This document shows, in pieces, positions 23,971 to 32,838 of a stretch of 64,000 nucleotides of DNA (the stretch's first letter is position 1; each line of letters starts with the position of its first letter). Under the pieces are notes generated by a model that was given only the letters and a program-made list of their open reading frames with translations, was not told where the DNA came from and did no database searches. A program made the translations under genes and the position numbers. Source of the DNA: Streptomyces canus (lineage in GTDB: Bacteria; Actinomycetota; Actinomycetes; Streptomycetales; Streptomycetaceae). The stretch covers positions 9,920,001 through 9,984,000 of the forward strand of contig NZ_CP107989.1 of NCBI RefSeq assembly GCF_041435015.1, read 5' to 3'.

Positions 23971-24381
23971 TCAGCAGGCCGCGGCGTCGCTGGTGCTCCA
24001 CGGCCAGTCGTTGCTGCTGCCGGCGTTGTACGCGACGCGGTCCCGCCCGTCGGGGTCACCGGTTCCGCGGGCGTTCGCGCTCCAGTTGGCGCTTCCGAAG
24101 TTGGGGTCCACCCAGATGCGTGCCCAGCGTCCGCTCGTGCCGTTGTTGAACCACGAGGCGCTGATGTTGTCGCGGCCGAAGGACGACCAGTAGCGGTTGC
24201 AGTCCTGCAGATACGAGTGACTGCCGCTGTAGTTCAGTCCGCTGTAGACGCACAGCGCCCCGGACGGACAGCCGGAGGGGGCCGCGGCGAGCGCGGAGGC
24301 GGGCGGGGAGGCGGTCAGCATGGTTCCGCCCGCCAGTACGAGTGCTCCGGCGATGGTGCCGATGGTCTTGGTGTAGCGCAT
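23971..24381 (-). CDS. Secreted peptidase inhibitor I36-type protein
   Basis: 136 residues with a Sec signal peptide (MRYTKTIGTIAGALVLAGG up to ASA). The mature domain reads CPSGALCVYSGLNYSGSHS, then DCNRYWSSF and ISASWFNNGTSGRWARIWVD, ending in Cys. This is the beta/gamma-crystallin-like fold of the I36 family (SMI-type metalloproteinase inhibitors of Streptomyces). Four cysteines suggest two disulfides. AGAGGGAGA supports the start. Target proteases are unknown. It precedes a lipoprotein gene by one base, so the pair may act together at the cell surface. Confidence 0.85.
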   Translation of the reverse strand: MRYTKTIGTIAGALVLAGGTMLTASPPASALAAAPSGCPSGALCVYSGLNYSGSHSYLQDCNRYWSSFGRDNISASWFNNGTSGRWARIWVDPNFGSANWSANARGTGDPDGRDRVAYNAGSSNDWPWSTSDAAAC

Positions 24382-24672
24382 CGATTCTCCCTCTCGACGT
24401 ACTGGTGGGGCTGTCGGTGACAGATGGACTCCGGCGGCCGGTGCAGACGGTTTCAATGCCGTGCGACGGCTGGCAACGAACCGGCGTCCGGTGGGATGGT
24501 GGGACGCGGTTAGGCGGCTCAGCGGGGGACTTGGCCCCCCGGCTGGGACGGGGGTGGGATGCGGCAGCGGACACCGTTCGGACGTGGGACCGGTGTTCCC
24601 AAGTCGCGTCACCAGAAGGTCAGTTCACGTTCATGGGCCAGTTCCATCGACCTGCTGACGGGGGGAGCGATC

Positions 24673-25128
24673 ATGGAACGATCGGATACGGCTGAGCGAT
24701 TAGCGGCGCATCTGCGGATGCTGAAGAGCCGTGCGGGGGTGAGCTACGCGACTCTGGCGCAGCGGACCGGGACCAGCCGCTCCGCCCTGCACCGCTACTG
24801 CTCGGGGGACAAGGTCCCCCTCGGCTTCGGCCCTGTGCACGCGTTCGGCACGGCCTGCGGCGCGACCCACGGGGAACTGCGGGAGGCGCACCGGCTGTGG
24901 GCGCTCGCGGATGCCGGACGCTGCGCGACCGCGCCCGGCACGGAGCCCGCCGAGGCCGCGCCGGTGGCCGGCTCACCCATGCCCTGGCGATGGGTCCTGC
25001 GGGGAACAGCGGCAGTGGTCGCCCTCTCGGCCGCCTTCGCGGTTCTCCGCGGCCGACAGCCCAGAGTGCCGCTGCACCCTCAGGTGGATTGGGGACCTGT
25101 TGCGAAAGTGGAACTCGGCCCTAGATGA
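24673..25128 (+). CDS. XRE-type HTH membrane protein, C-terminus replaced
   Basis: 151 residues. The N-terminal XRE helix-turn-helix (LAAHLRMLKSRAGVSYATLA and TGTSRSALHRYCSGDKVPL) is followed by a linker and a single transmembrane helix (about 105-125, VLRGTAAVVALSAAFAVL). In related proteins the extracytoplasmic domain continues for a hundred or more residues; here the frame stops about 25 residues after the helix, at a point where the DNA begins to resemble a short-chain dehydrogenase in another frame. I infer truncation by recombination. The HTH and anchor look intact. Confidence 0.7.
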   Translation: MERSDTAERLAAHLRMLKSRAGVSYATLAQRTGTSRSALHRYCSGDKVPLGFGPVHAFGTACGATHGELREAHRLWALADAGRCATAPGTEPAEAAPVAGSPMPWRWVLRGTAAVVALSAAFAVLRGRQPRVPLHPQVDWGPVAKVELGPR

Positions 25129-25156
25129 TCACGCGCTCGGCGTCTCCCCACGCCAA

Positions 25157-25303
25157 CCCATCCCTGAACTCGACGCACCCGACCCCGCCGGCCATGTCGC
25201 CACCCCGGACGAGATCGCCGAACTCGTCGCCTTCCCGGTCAGTGACGAAGCCTCCTTCATCACCGGTGCGGCGTTGCCCATCGATGGAGGGGCAACGGTT
25301 CAG
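25157..25303 (+). pseudogene. Short-chain dehydrogenase, C-terminal remnant
   Basis: The frame reads PELDAPDPAGHVATPDEIAE, LVAFPVSDEASFITGAALPI and DGGATVQ, the C-terminal end of SDR oxidoreductases (the ITGxxxxIDGG motif). The cofactor-binding and catalytic parts are missing. It directly follows the truncated XRE gene, so it marks the other side of a recombination junction near 25085-25150. Confidence 0.65.
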
Positions 25304-25487
25304 CGAACCGTGCCCCTCGACTGCGAGGAGACCTCCTACCTGGACAGCATGACCGTCACCAGCGTCATGGGACTGCACGTGACCGACGATGCTGAGCCGG
25401 CCAGGCGTGAGAATCACTGGGGCGTCGGTGCGGAAATCCGGCGCCTGTGTGTTCTCGACGTCTCACCGCTTACCGTGCACGAGCTCG

Positions 25488-26594
25488 TCAGGGGAGTACG
25501 TGGAACTGGGGGCCGTATGTGCTGTGAGTGCCGGGGATTTCGGTCTCCATCAGCCGAACGGCGGGTTCTTCCAGGGCGCGCATGGCGTGAATGGCCGTAC
25601 CCAGGGAGCGGGGACCGCCGTCGCCCCAGGCGGCGTCGAGGGAGTCGAGCAAGGTGGTGTAGGTGGTGTCGAACCGGTCCAGGAACTGTTGCACGGGCGC
25701 CGGCGGGCGGTCCCAGCCGCCGGCCGGGACCGGGGCCATGGGGCGTGCGTCGGGGAAGGGGACGGGCGCCCCGGTGAACGTCCAGCCGGTGTCGGTCTGC
25801 CGCAGTTGCCGGCCGTGGTAGATCTCGCCGAAGGCGTAGTAGTGGGCCGGGTGGTCGTCGGCGAAGGAGTCGGCCGGGGAGCTGCTCGTGCCCTCGCCCT
25901 GTTCCCTGATGATGTCGATGGAGCGCTCTGCGTCCAGGAGGGTCTCGACCGGCCGCAGTTCATCGGATCCGATGTGGGCGCTCAACTGTCCGGAAGCCGA
26001 CAACTGCGGGGCCACGGTCCTGAAGCCCTGCAGCACGGCGCCGTAGAAGGCGCCGATGGTGGGCGGGGCGCTGTCGCTGAGGGCGAGTGGTTCCTCGGGG
26101 GCTTCGATGGCCATCATCACGTCGTGCACGAAGGACCTGGTCAGACCCGACAGGTACACGGTCACGCCGGCGTGTACGCCGCCGGGCAGCGGGCCCGGGT
26201 AGGTGGGTGCCGCCGCCCTGATCTGTGGCTTGCCACCCACGGCCACGAGCAGGTTGCACACCACGCCCAGGTGGTACATCTCATCGTCGATGACGCGCCG
26301 GATCAGACGCGCGGCATCCGTGCCGCGGTCCCTGATGGACCACCAGCCGCACAGGTACGGCGGGATGGTGGACAGTTCCAGCGCCACGGCGACCTGTAGC
26401 GCCGACCTGAGCCAGTCGATATCGCGGCCGGCCTCGGGCATGGCCAGCAGGCGCTCCACGGAGTCGAGAGGCCACGGGTCGGCTGGTCCGTTGTGCGGAC
26501 CCGCGGCCGACGCCGGTGCGGCTGTCGCGGTGACCGACGCACCGGCCGTCACGGCGGCAGTGGCCAGGAAAGTCCTGCGCTTGAATGGAGCCAT
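25488..26594 (-). CDS. Tat-exported ferritin-like domain protein
   Basis: 368 residues. The N-terminus KRRTFLATAAVTAGASVTA is a Tat signal (RRxFL) with an ASAA cleavage region. The domain has two helices with candidate metal ligands, ALELSTIPPYLCGWW and VIDDEMYHLGVVCNLLVAVG (ExxH), then PTYPGPLPGG. This is the ferritin-like type related to VioB and iminophenyl-pyruvate dimer synthases (PF12902). Cytoplasmic VioB-like enzymes act in bisindole biosynthesis; an exported stand-alone domain is of unknown function, perhaps an oxidase. It stands alone, convergent with the SDR remnant. The Tat motif favours the internal ATG at 26594 over an upstream one. Confidence 0.85.
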   Translation of the reverse strand: MAPFKRRTFLATAAVTAGASVTATAAPASAAGPHNGPADPWPLDSVERLLAMPEAGRDIDWLRSALQVAVALELSTIPPYLCGWWSIRDRGTDAARLIRRVIDDEMYHLGVVCNLLVAVGGKPQIRAAAPTYPGPLPGGVHAGVTVYLSGLTRSFVHDVMMAIEAPEEPLALSDSAPPTIGAFYGAVLQGFRTVAPQLSASGQLSAHIGSDELRPVETLLDAERSIDIIREQGEGTSSSPADSFADDHPAHYYAFGEIYHGRQLRQTDTGWTFTGAPVPFPDARPMAPVPAGGWDRPPAPVQQFLDRFDTTYTTLLDSLDAAWGDGGPRSLGTAIHAMRALEEPAVRLMETEIPGTHSTYGPQFHVLP

Positions 26595-26879
26595 CGCTGG
26601 CCTCTTGGCGTCTTCCCTCACATCAGTCTCCCTCGCCTCGCAGTCGTGGCCCTGCTTCCGCTGCAGGCGTACGGGACCACAGATCAGCTGGCGAAGCTAG
26701 CAGGCATCACCGCAGATGAGAGGTTTACGGGCAGACGTGGCGCCACGGCCACTCTGTCAGGCCAATCCGGTGGAAGCCCGGGAGGCAGCCCACTGCCGAG
26801 CCAGCCTGGACGTGGGGCTGGGCGCAACGGCTCCGCGCCCGCATCTGGCTGTTGCTGTCGTGGGGCTCTGTCGTTCCCA

Positions 26880-27575
26880 GTGGATCCGTAGGCGGCGGAA
26901 GCAGTGCAGCCAGGAGATCGTCCGCTCGACGACCCAGCCGAAAGTGCCCAGGCCGGTGCCGTGCGGTTGTCCCCGTTCGGCGATCGCGGGCCGGATGCCG
27001 CGTTGTCGCAGGAGCCGGCGGTACTTGTCATGGTCGTAACCGCGGTCGGCCCATGACTCCGGCCACTGCCGGGATCTTGTCCAACAGGGGCAGCAGTTGG
27101 GTGACGTCGTTGCGGTTGCCGCCGGTCAGCGACACCGCGAGAGGGATCCCTTGGCCGTCGGTGATGATGTGGTGTTTGCTGCCCGGCCGTGCGCGGTCGA
27201 CCGGGCTGGGTCCGCTTTTGGGCCCGTGCGTGCGGCCCGGACGTGGGAGGAGTCGAGCTCCGCCCGCGACCAGTCCAGCTGGTTCTTCGAGCGCAGCTTG
27301 TGCAGCAGCTGGTGCAGCTTCTCCCAGACGCCGGCCTCGTTCCAGGTAGCCAGGCGCCGCCAGCACGTCATGCCCGAGCCGAAGCCCAGCTCCTGGGGCA
27401 GGTACTCCCACTGGATCCCGGTGTGCAGCACGACCAGGATCCCGCACAGGGCCTGCCGGTCGGGCACTCGCGGCCGTCCCTCCGCCGGCTTCGGCGCCGG
27501 TTCTGGCTACAACGGCTCGATCAGCGACCACTGTTCGTCCGACACGATCCACGGCCGCGACTGACGCTTCCCCAT
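26880..27575 (-). mobile_element. IS5/IS427-type insertion sequence, decayed
   Basis: The transposase begins at 27575 with WIVSDEQWSLIEPL and is interrupted by an in-frame TAG (27507-27509). It continues HTGIQWEYLPQELGFGSG and AELDSSHVRAARTG. At CCAAAAG (near 27220) a -1 shift is needed to reach the next frame, SPVDRARPGSKHHIITDGQ and LTGGNRNDVTQLLPLLD, as in two-frame IS427-group elements. A second break near 27050 precedes WADRGYDHDKYRRLLRQRG and GWVVERTISWLHCFRRLR, and the 3' end is missing. The stop, the deletion and the lost terminus mean it cannot move itself. Confidence 0.8.
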
Positions 27576-27582
27576 GCCCTCA

Positions 27583-28575
27583 TCAACGGCGACCAGGCCC
27601 GACGGTGAGCAGGATGCGGCCGTGGCCACCGCCGGTGTCGACGTGGTCGTGGGCCTTGGCGATGTCGTCCAGCGGGTAGCGGTCGCGGACGTCGACGGTG
27701 AGGGCGCCGACGGCGGCGGCGGAGGTGAGGTCGCGGGCGGCCTGGCGCTTGGCCTCGGCGGGGAAGTCGTCGCTGCCGAGCAGCCGCAGGGTGACGTTGT
27801 TGAACAGCAGAGGCCAGAAAGGGATTTCGGTGCGGTCTGCGCGGGTGGCATAGGCGGCAATGACGGCATTGTTGGCGGCGACGGCGTTGTCGAGGTCGGC
27901 GTTGTCGGACAGCGCGACCTCGATGATCCGGTCGACGCCCCGCGGGGCGTACGAGCGGATGGCAGCGGCGGGGTCGCCGGTGTCCAGGGCGACGGCGTGG
28001 GAGACGACGGCCGGGTCGACGTGGTCGAGGTCCGCGGTTCGGCGGACGGTGGCGATCACGGTGGCGCCGGCCCAGTGGGCGAGCTGGGCGGCCAGGGAGC
28101 CGACGCCGCCAAGGACTCCGTGGACCAGGACCAGTTGGCCGTCGACCGGGCCGTCGGTGAAGACGGTGCGGTGGGCGGTGATGCCGGGGATGCCGAGGCT
28201 CGCGCCCAGCTCGTCACTGAGGTGGTCGGGCAGGGGTGGGGCTTGGTGGTCGGGTACGACGGTGTACTGGGCGGCGGTGCCGAAGGGTCGGTAGGACTGG
28301 GCGCCGTATACCCAGACCCGTTGTCCGACGCGGTGGGCGTCGACTCCGGCGCCCACGGCGTCGATGACTCCGGCGGCGTCGCTGTGCGGGATCACGCGCG
28401 GGTAGGGCATGGACGAGCCGAGCCAGCCGCGCCGTTTCTTGGTGTCGCCGGGGTTGACGCCCGAGACGGTGACGCGGACGCGGACCTCGCCGGGGCCGGG
28501 GGCGGGATCAGGGAGTTCGCCGACGTGCAGGACATCGGCGGCGGGGCCCTGGTCGTCGTACCAGGAAGCAAGCAT
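27583..28575 (-). CDS. Zinc-independent MDR/quinone oxidoreductase
   Basis: 330 residues of the medium-chain dehydrogenase fold. The N-terminal GroES-like part has EVRVRVTVSGVNPGDTKKR and IPHSDAAGVIDAVGAGVD. The Rossmann part has LVLVHGVLGGVGSLAAQLAH (GxGGVG) and ATVRRTADLDHV. It lacks the catalytic-zinc cysteine, so it is of the QOR/NADPH:quinone reductase type. The C-terminal GGHGRILLTVGPGRR runs to within 8 bp of the IS5 element's transposase start, so its last residues may come from the IS end. It lies 20 bp after a PadR gene in the same direction and is probably controlled by it. Confidence 0.88.
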   Translation of the reverse strand: MLASWYDDQGPAADVLHVGELPDPAPGPGEVRVRVTVSGVNPGDTKKRRGWLGSSMPYPRVIPHSDAAGVIDAVGAGVDAHRVGQRVWVYGAQSYRPFGTAAQYTVVPDHQAPPLPDHLSDELGASLGIPGITAHRTVFTDGPVDGQLVLVHGVLGGVGSLAAQLAHWAGATVIATVRRTADLDHVDPAVVSHAVALDTGDPAAAIRSYAPRGVDRIIEVALSDNADLDNAVAANNAVIAAYATRADRTEIPFWPLLFNNVTLRLLGSDDFPAEAKRQAARDLTSAAAVGALTVDVRDRYPLDDIAKAHDHVDTGGGHGRILLTVGPGRR

Positions 28576-28595
28576 CGAGGTTCCTCCGGGGGCGG

Positions 28596-29174
28596 TCAGT
28601 TCGCGGGAGCGGCGGGCGCATGTGGATCACTGTCGGTGCATGCGGTGTCGAATGCGGGCGGCTCCTCGCCGAGGGTCTCGCGCAGCCAGGTCCGTTCGGC
28701 GCGGCTGGTGGCGCGGGCGGTGAGCAGCATGCCCCGCCGGTAGGGGTCGGCGATCTCCTCGGCACGCAGGGGCCGCTCGTTGTCGTAGAAGAAGCTCGCC
28801 GGTTCTTCCAGGAACTCCAGCCGTCTGCGCAGCACCGTGTGCTGTTCGGCCACGTCGGGCAGGTGGGAGAGGAAGGCCAGGACGACGTAGAACCGGGTGA
28901 AGTCGGTGATCTCGTGGTCGGCGGGCTTGCGCAGGCGCTGAAGCATTTCGGCCCGCCCGGCCGCGGTCAGGCTGAGCACGTACCGGGCTGCTCCTGCGGC
29001 CGGGTCGGCGCGCCGCTCGATCAAGCCCGCCTTGGTCAGGCGATTGATCGCCGGATACAGGCTGCCGTCACTGACCGGCCGCGTGTAGCCGGTCAGCTGT
29101 GAGACGCGGCGACGCAGCTCGTGTCCGGGCAGGGGGCCCTCGGCGAGGAAGCCGAGTATCGCGAGTTCCAGCAT
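28596..29174 (-). CDS. PadR-family transcriptional regulator
   Basis: 192 residues. The winged helix spans ELAILGFLAEGPLPGHELRR, GYTRPVSDGSLYPAINRLTK and AGLIERR, which is characteristic of PadR. A C-terminal dimerisation helix bundle follows (RLEFLEEPASFFYDNERPL). PadR proteins repress by binding ATGT/ACAT dyads. Two such 15-bp palindromes lie in the divergent gap to the SnoaL-like gene. The ATG at 29174 fits the domain start; a second in-frame ATG (29198) would lie in the operator. The quinone reductase follows after 20 bp, so operator control probably covers three genes. Confidence 0.9.
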   Translation of the reverse strand: MLELAILGFLAEGPLPGHELRRRVSQLTGYTRPVSDGSLYPAINRLTKAGLIERRADPAAGAARYVLSLTAAGRAEMLQRLRKPADHEITDFTRFYVVLAFLSHLPDVAEQHTVLRRRLEFLEEPASFFYDNERPLRAEEIADPYRRGMLLTARATSRAERTWLRETLGEEPPAFDTACTDSDPHAPAAPAN

Positions 29175-29194
29175 GAGTCCATCTTCGCATGCGA

Positions 29195-29226
29195 ACATCG
29201 AATCGATGTGAACATCGATTCGATGT
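29195..29226. promoter_or_regulatory. Tandem PadR-type operators
   Basis: Two 15-bp palindromes of form ACATCGA-W-TCGATGT lie at 29195-29209 and 29212-29226, separated by 2 bp. ACAT/ATGT dyads are the known PadR recognition pattern. They sit between the divergent PadR and SnoaL-like genes. Confidence 0.8.
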
Positions 29227-29273
29227 TACGCTCGCAGGCACCCGCCCAAACGTCTCTGGAGAGGCACAGCAAG

Positions 29274-29693
29274 ATGCCATCGCAGTCCACCGAGTCAGTG
29301 ATGAACCGTTTCGTCGAGTTCATCAACACGGGCAACGAGGATCTCGCCCTCGAGGTCATTTCTCCGGACGCGGTGTTCCACGCGCCGAGCCACCCGGAAC
29401 CACTGCGGGGGCCCGATGGGTACCTGGAAGTCCTCGGCATGATGCGCGGCGGCTTCTCGGATGTGGAGTGGACGCTGGAGGAGACGGTCACCGAAGGCGA
29501 CACAGTGGCCGCGCGGTTCACCATGCGAGGAACCCACGACGGTGACTTCTTCGGGATCCCGGCGAGCGGCAACAAGATCTCGGTGCAGGCCATGAACTTC
29601 TACTACCTGGCCGACGGCCGGATCGTCGGCGAACGCGGCCAGCCCGACCTCCTCGGCGTGATGCAGCAGATCGGTGCCCCACCGGCATCGTGA
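29274..29693 (+). CDS. SnoaL-like/ester-cyclase-type protein
   Basis: 139 residues with the NTF2-like fold: MNRFVEFINTGNEDLALEV, then FHAPSHPEPLRGPDGYLEVL, FSDVEWTLEETVTEGDTVAA and ARFTMRGTHDGDFFGIPASG. This W-x-x-EE...G..VA.R....GTH pattern is characteristic of SnoaL-like polyketide cyclase/ester cyclase proteins, many of which act on small aromatic or fatty substrates; the reaction here is unknown. GGAGAGG precedes the ATG. It is divergent from PadR across two operators, so it is likely induced together with the quinone reductase, perhaps as a small detoxification unit. Confidence 0.85.
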   Translation: MPSQSTESVMNRFVEFINTGNEDLALEVISPDAVFHAPSHPEPLRGPDGYLEVLGMMRGGFSDVEWTLEETVTEGDTVAARFTMRGTHDGDFFGIPASGNKISVQAMNFYYLADGRIVGERGQPDLLGVMQQIGAPPAS

Positions 29694-30090
29694 ACCTCGT
29701 AGCGCCGCAAGAGGTCGGTCTTCTTCTTGATCCGGCGTCTTCGCGCAGACAGCGCCCATCGCGGTGAGAGCTGAACGCCATGTCATCACTGACGTGACCA
29801 GGCCGGGTGGGGGAGTGCTCGCCGCCGTGAGGCCTCCGGCTCCCATGAAATTCGACGTCCATCGCCACCTCTGAACCGAGGTGTTGCAACGACCGTCAGA
29901 ACCCAGACCACCGGCAGGCTCGCCGCCCCGACCACGGCCCTCCTCGGATGCTTCGACGCACCGGGCCGGCTTCGGTGCACCGGCCGCATCACCGTGCTGA
30001 ACGCGGCCGCCCGCCGGGCCCACGCCCGCGAGCTACAGTCCGGCCTCCCTCGCCATCCGTGGGCCGGGTAGACCTTCTCGACGGGGTGGG
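29694..30090. other. No gene recognised (397 bp)
   Basis: No frame on either strand has recognisable family features. Short palindromic GC-rich stretches (for example near 29998-30020) occur without a clear terminator or promoter. It marks the transition from the PadR unit to mobile-element-like DNA. Confidence 0.4.
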
Positions 30091-30845
30091 GTGTACGGCA
30101 GGAGCTCCCTGGTTCACCGCGACCAGACCCACCACCTCGACCTCGCCAGGGGGTCGGCCGCAGACATCGTCACGGCCGTCTTCCACACCATCCCCGAAGG
30201 CGTGGAACGGATCTACATCACCGCCTGCGACCCCTGTCACCGTGACACCAGCCGCTATCCCTATCTGCGCGACGCGGTCGCCGCCTGGCTGAGCGCCCCC
30301 ATTCCCGGCTGGCGCACCGGCACCGGCCGCGACCGCGACCGGATGGCCGGGCACTTCGTCCACGCCCGCCATCCCGTAGGCCGCTACCAGCGCGACAACG
30401 GCGAGCAGCATGTGGATATCCGCTCGGTGGGGGAGTGGTTCGACCTCGACGGCGACGCCCCGCACATCGTCCGCGACGCCTTCGTGCTGCTGTGGCAGGC
30501 ACTGCGACGCCACTGGAGTGACGCGGTCCTGATGGGTTCCCCTCCCAGACCGGCCGCGACCTGTGGACCCGCACCATCCCCATCCGCGGCCAGCATGCCG
30601 AGGGCTTTCCCGTGCTGTCGGAGAACCTGCGTGCTCTGCTGCACGTTACCGCCAGCCAGGGCCGCAACGAACTGATCACCCCGCCCCGCGTGCCCGAGCA
30701 ACTGTCCCAGCTCGTCGGATACGACCGCACCTTCGCCTACGCCAAGCACACCTGGAAGTCCCCGGTCGGCACCCCCCGCCGCATCACCGCCCGCACCTTC
30801 GCCCACCTGGAGATCCCCACCTGGCGGCCCGCGGCATCTCACTGA
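30091..30845 (+). pseudogene. Frameshifted gene, possibly from a mobile element
   Basis: A GTG opens IVTAVFHTIPEGVERIYITA, YPYLRDAVAAWLSAPIPGW and VRDAFVLLWQALRRHWSDAV. Near 30545 one base is lost or gained, and the next frame continues SQTGRDLWTRTIPIRGQHAE, GFPVLSENLRALLHVTASQG and YDRTFAYAKHTWKSPVGTPR to a stop at 30845. Together these would give about 250 residues. From memory, the pattern (GxERxYxxxxD...DAVLMG.PxQTGRDL..R) resembles proteins carried by Streptomyces plasmids and integrative elements; I cannot name the function. The frameshift, and the lack of a continued C-terminus, indicate decay. Confidence 0.5.
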
Positions 30846-31041
30846 AGCCGAGACACCCCTGGGGTCTGTGTGATGTCGTGATCAAAGGCCGCTTGCAAGA
30901 GATCTCCGACCCAGAACATCGTGGTGCGGAGTTCGAGGCCAGCCTACGAGTGTGCCAAAGGTTGCGTAAAATCAGCATCTTCCCTGCAGCGCAGGGCGGG
31001 AGAGACCCCCACACTGAATCCCCTGTACAACGGGGGGCGAA

Positions 31042-32808
31042 ATGGCCACGAAGCCAAAGAGACACCAGTTACTGCTGAGCATCATCTTGATCGGCGTCGC
31101 GTCGTTCCACCTCGGTTCATGGGAAGCCCACTGGTACCTCGCCGTCATGCGAGTGGGTCTACTGTTTATAGCTTTCTTGATCCTTTATGTCGAGGGGCGT
31201 CGTCGTCACCTTCAGTCCCTGGAGCGCCCAGGTTCGGATGAAGGCCGACGTGTCGGTGTTCCGCCGGCTCACGCAAGCGAGCTTCAGCGCCTCGCCGGAA
31301 ACAAACGCTACACCCCCACGATGACGCAGGTTTTCGCGCTTGCCGTGATCGAGCCAAGCGACCTGCGGCAAAGAGTGGTCGAAACGTACACCCCGACTCA
31401 TCGAACGCTTGACCAGAGGGTGACCGTGGATGTCCAGGTTCCCGCACGATTCGCCGGTCGGCGCACAGATGCAGATGCCGGGACCAGTGGACCTGACGCC
31501 GAACGGATCGCGTTCCCTGTGATCATTCCCCCGAAGGGGACACTGCTCGACAACTTCGATATCTACGACGAGGCGGGCAGGCATGTTGCGGCGCTGTCGT
31601 ATCGCGAGTCACTGCTGCTTACCGCCTGCACGCTGCGTACTCTCCTCTTGAGCGCGTATAAAGCCAAAAGGCTCCCCGCTGAAGCTGTCACCGCGGAGTA
31701 TCAGGCGCTAGCAGCGATAATCCAGCGGAACAACCCCGGAGCGGACCGGGATGAGAGCCGGCCATGGCTGTCCCAGGAGGCCGGATCGGCCATTCGCATG
31801 CTCAGCGAGCTGGAGTCTGCCGTCACCGACAAAGCGTCCTTGAGGATGGCCATTCGTCTGGCGAAGGAGCTCTCAGGTCACTATGCCGTCGTGGCGCCCA
31901 TCTCTCTTCCGCCAGGCGGACGCTTCTCCCTCCGCTACGAGCGCTCACTGATCCCTGAGTTGGAGCTGACTCCCGAAAGGCACATGCGGTTCCGTCAGTC
32001 CGGCAAGTGGACAAGGGGCATCCAAAGCGCGTGGATAGACGTCAAGGGGAAGCTGCGTGTACTCCTTGGCACACGTCCCGTTAGCGTCACCGTCTCTCTG
32101 GACAACGCATGGACGTGCCAGAGCTACCACGTCCGCGTCCAGGCGCCACCAGGGCTGTACCTTCGACGGCAGGAGCTTGACGCCTCCAAGGAGTACCTCA
32201 AGAAGCGAACAAAAGGCGCTCCCACGCCGCCTTATTATCGCTTCCGCGGTCGCTTCGGACAGTCATTCGCGCACTTCTACGGCAGATTCTTCTCGGTACC
32301 CGACGTCCCTGCCACTCGTGCCAAGCTCAAGCTCTACTTCTATGAGACACCGCCTGGATCGAACTTCCGGGCGGTGGTAGCCTCGGCGACCTGTTTGACG
32401 CTGGTATGGGCAGTCGCTTTTTCAATGTCCCGTGTGCCGGATCCAGGAACTGATGCTCCGGCTTTCCTGCTCGCTTTTCCCGGCGTCGCAGCGAGCTGGC
32501 TGGGCTTTGAGTCGCCCACGAATCGGCTCTTCGAGGGGACATTGGCGGCACGTTTGTCCCTGACGCTCACCACGATTACGTCCATAGCAGCGAGTGGACT
32601 GTTTATGATGAACAGGGCAGGAGTGCGGCTTCCCTTCCACGTAACGGCCCTGCAGGACAGTTCTTTCCTCGGTGTCTACAGGGTCCCCTGGATGATACTG
32701 GTTGCCGCCTCGCTCGTTAACACGGCATACATCGGCTACAGGTATCTCGTTGACAGTGCCACGTTTAAATATCTTGCCGAAAGGGTAAATCAAGCACAAA
32801 ATCTGTAG
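31042..32808 (+). CDS. Unrecognised 588-residue membrane protein with a TTA codon
   Basis: Two transmembrane helices lie at the N-terminus (about 10-27 and 33-49). A soluble region of about 390 residues follows, with blocks such as FPVIIPPKGTLLDNFDIYDE, ESLLLTACTLRTLLLSAY and RRQELDASKEYLKKRTKG. Four further helices lie near the C-terminus (about 444-460, 468-484, 506-526 and 548-572). I do not recognise the family. Base composition is visibly less GC-rich than the neighbours, with many A/T-ending codons, which suggests transfer. Codon 10 is TTA (31069-31071), the rare leucine codon read by the bldA tRNA in Streptomyces, so expression may be developmentally gated. GGGGGG precedes the ATG. Confidence 0.8.
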   Translation: MATKPKRHQLLLSIILIGVASFHLGSWEAHWYLAVMRVGLLFIAFLILYVEGRRRHLQSLERPGSDEGRRVGVPPAHASELQRLAGNKRYTPTMTQVFALAVIEPSDLRQRVVETYTPTHRTLDQRVTVDVQVPARFAGRRTDADAGTSGPDAERIAFPVIIPPKGTLLDNFDIYDEAGRHVAALSYRESLLLTACTLRTLLLSAYKAKRLPAEAVTAEYQALAAIIQRNNPGADRDESRPWLSQEAGSAIRMLSELESAVTDKASLRMAIRLAKELSGHYAVVAPISLPPGGRFSLRYERSLIPELELTPERHMRFRQSGKWTRGIQSAWIDVKGKLRVLLGTRPVSVTVSLDNAWTCQSYHVRVQAPPGLYLRRQELDASKEYLKKRTKGAPTPPYYRFRGRFGQSFAHFYGRFFSVPDVPATRAKLKLYFYETPPGSNFRAVVASATCLTLVWAVAFSMSRVPDPGTDAPAFLLAFPGVAASWLGFESPTNRLFEGTLAARLSLTLTTITSIAASGLFMMNRAGVRLPFHVTALQDSSFLGVYRVPWMILVAASLVNTAYIGYRYLVDSATFKYLAERVNQAQNL

Positions 32809-32838
32809 TCCGTACTTTAGTGCAGGGGGGATGCGGTA

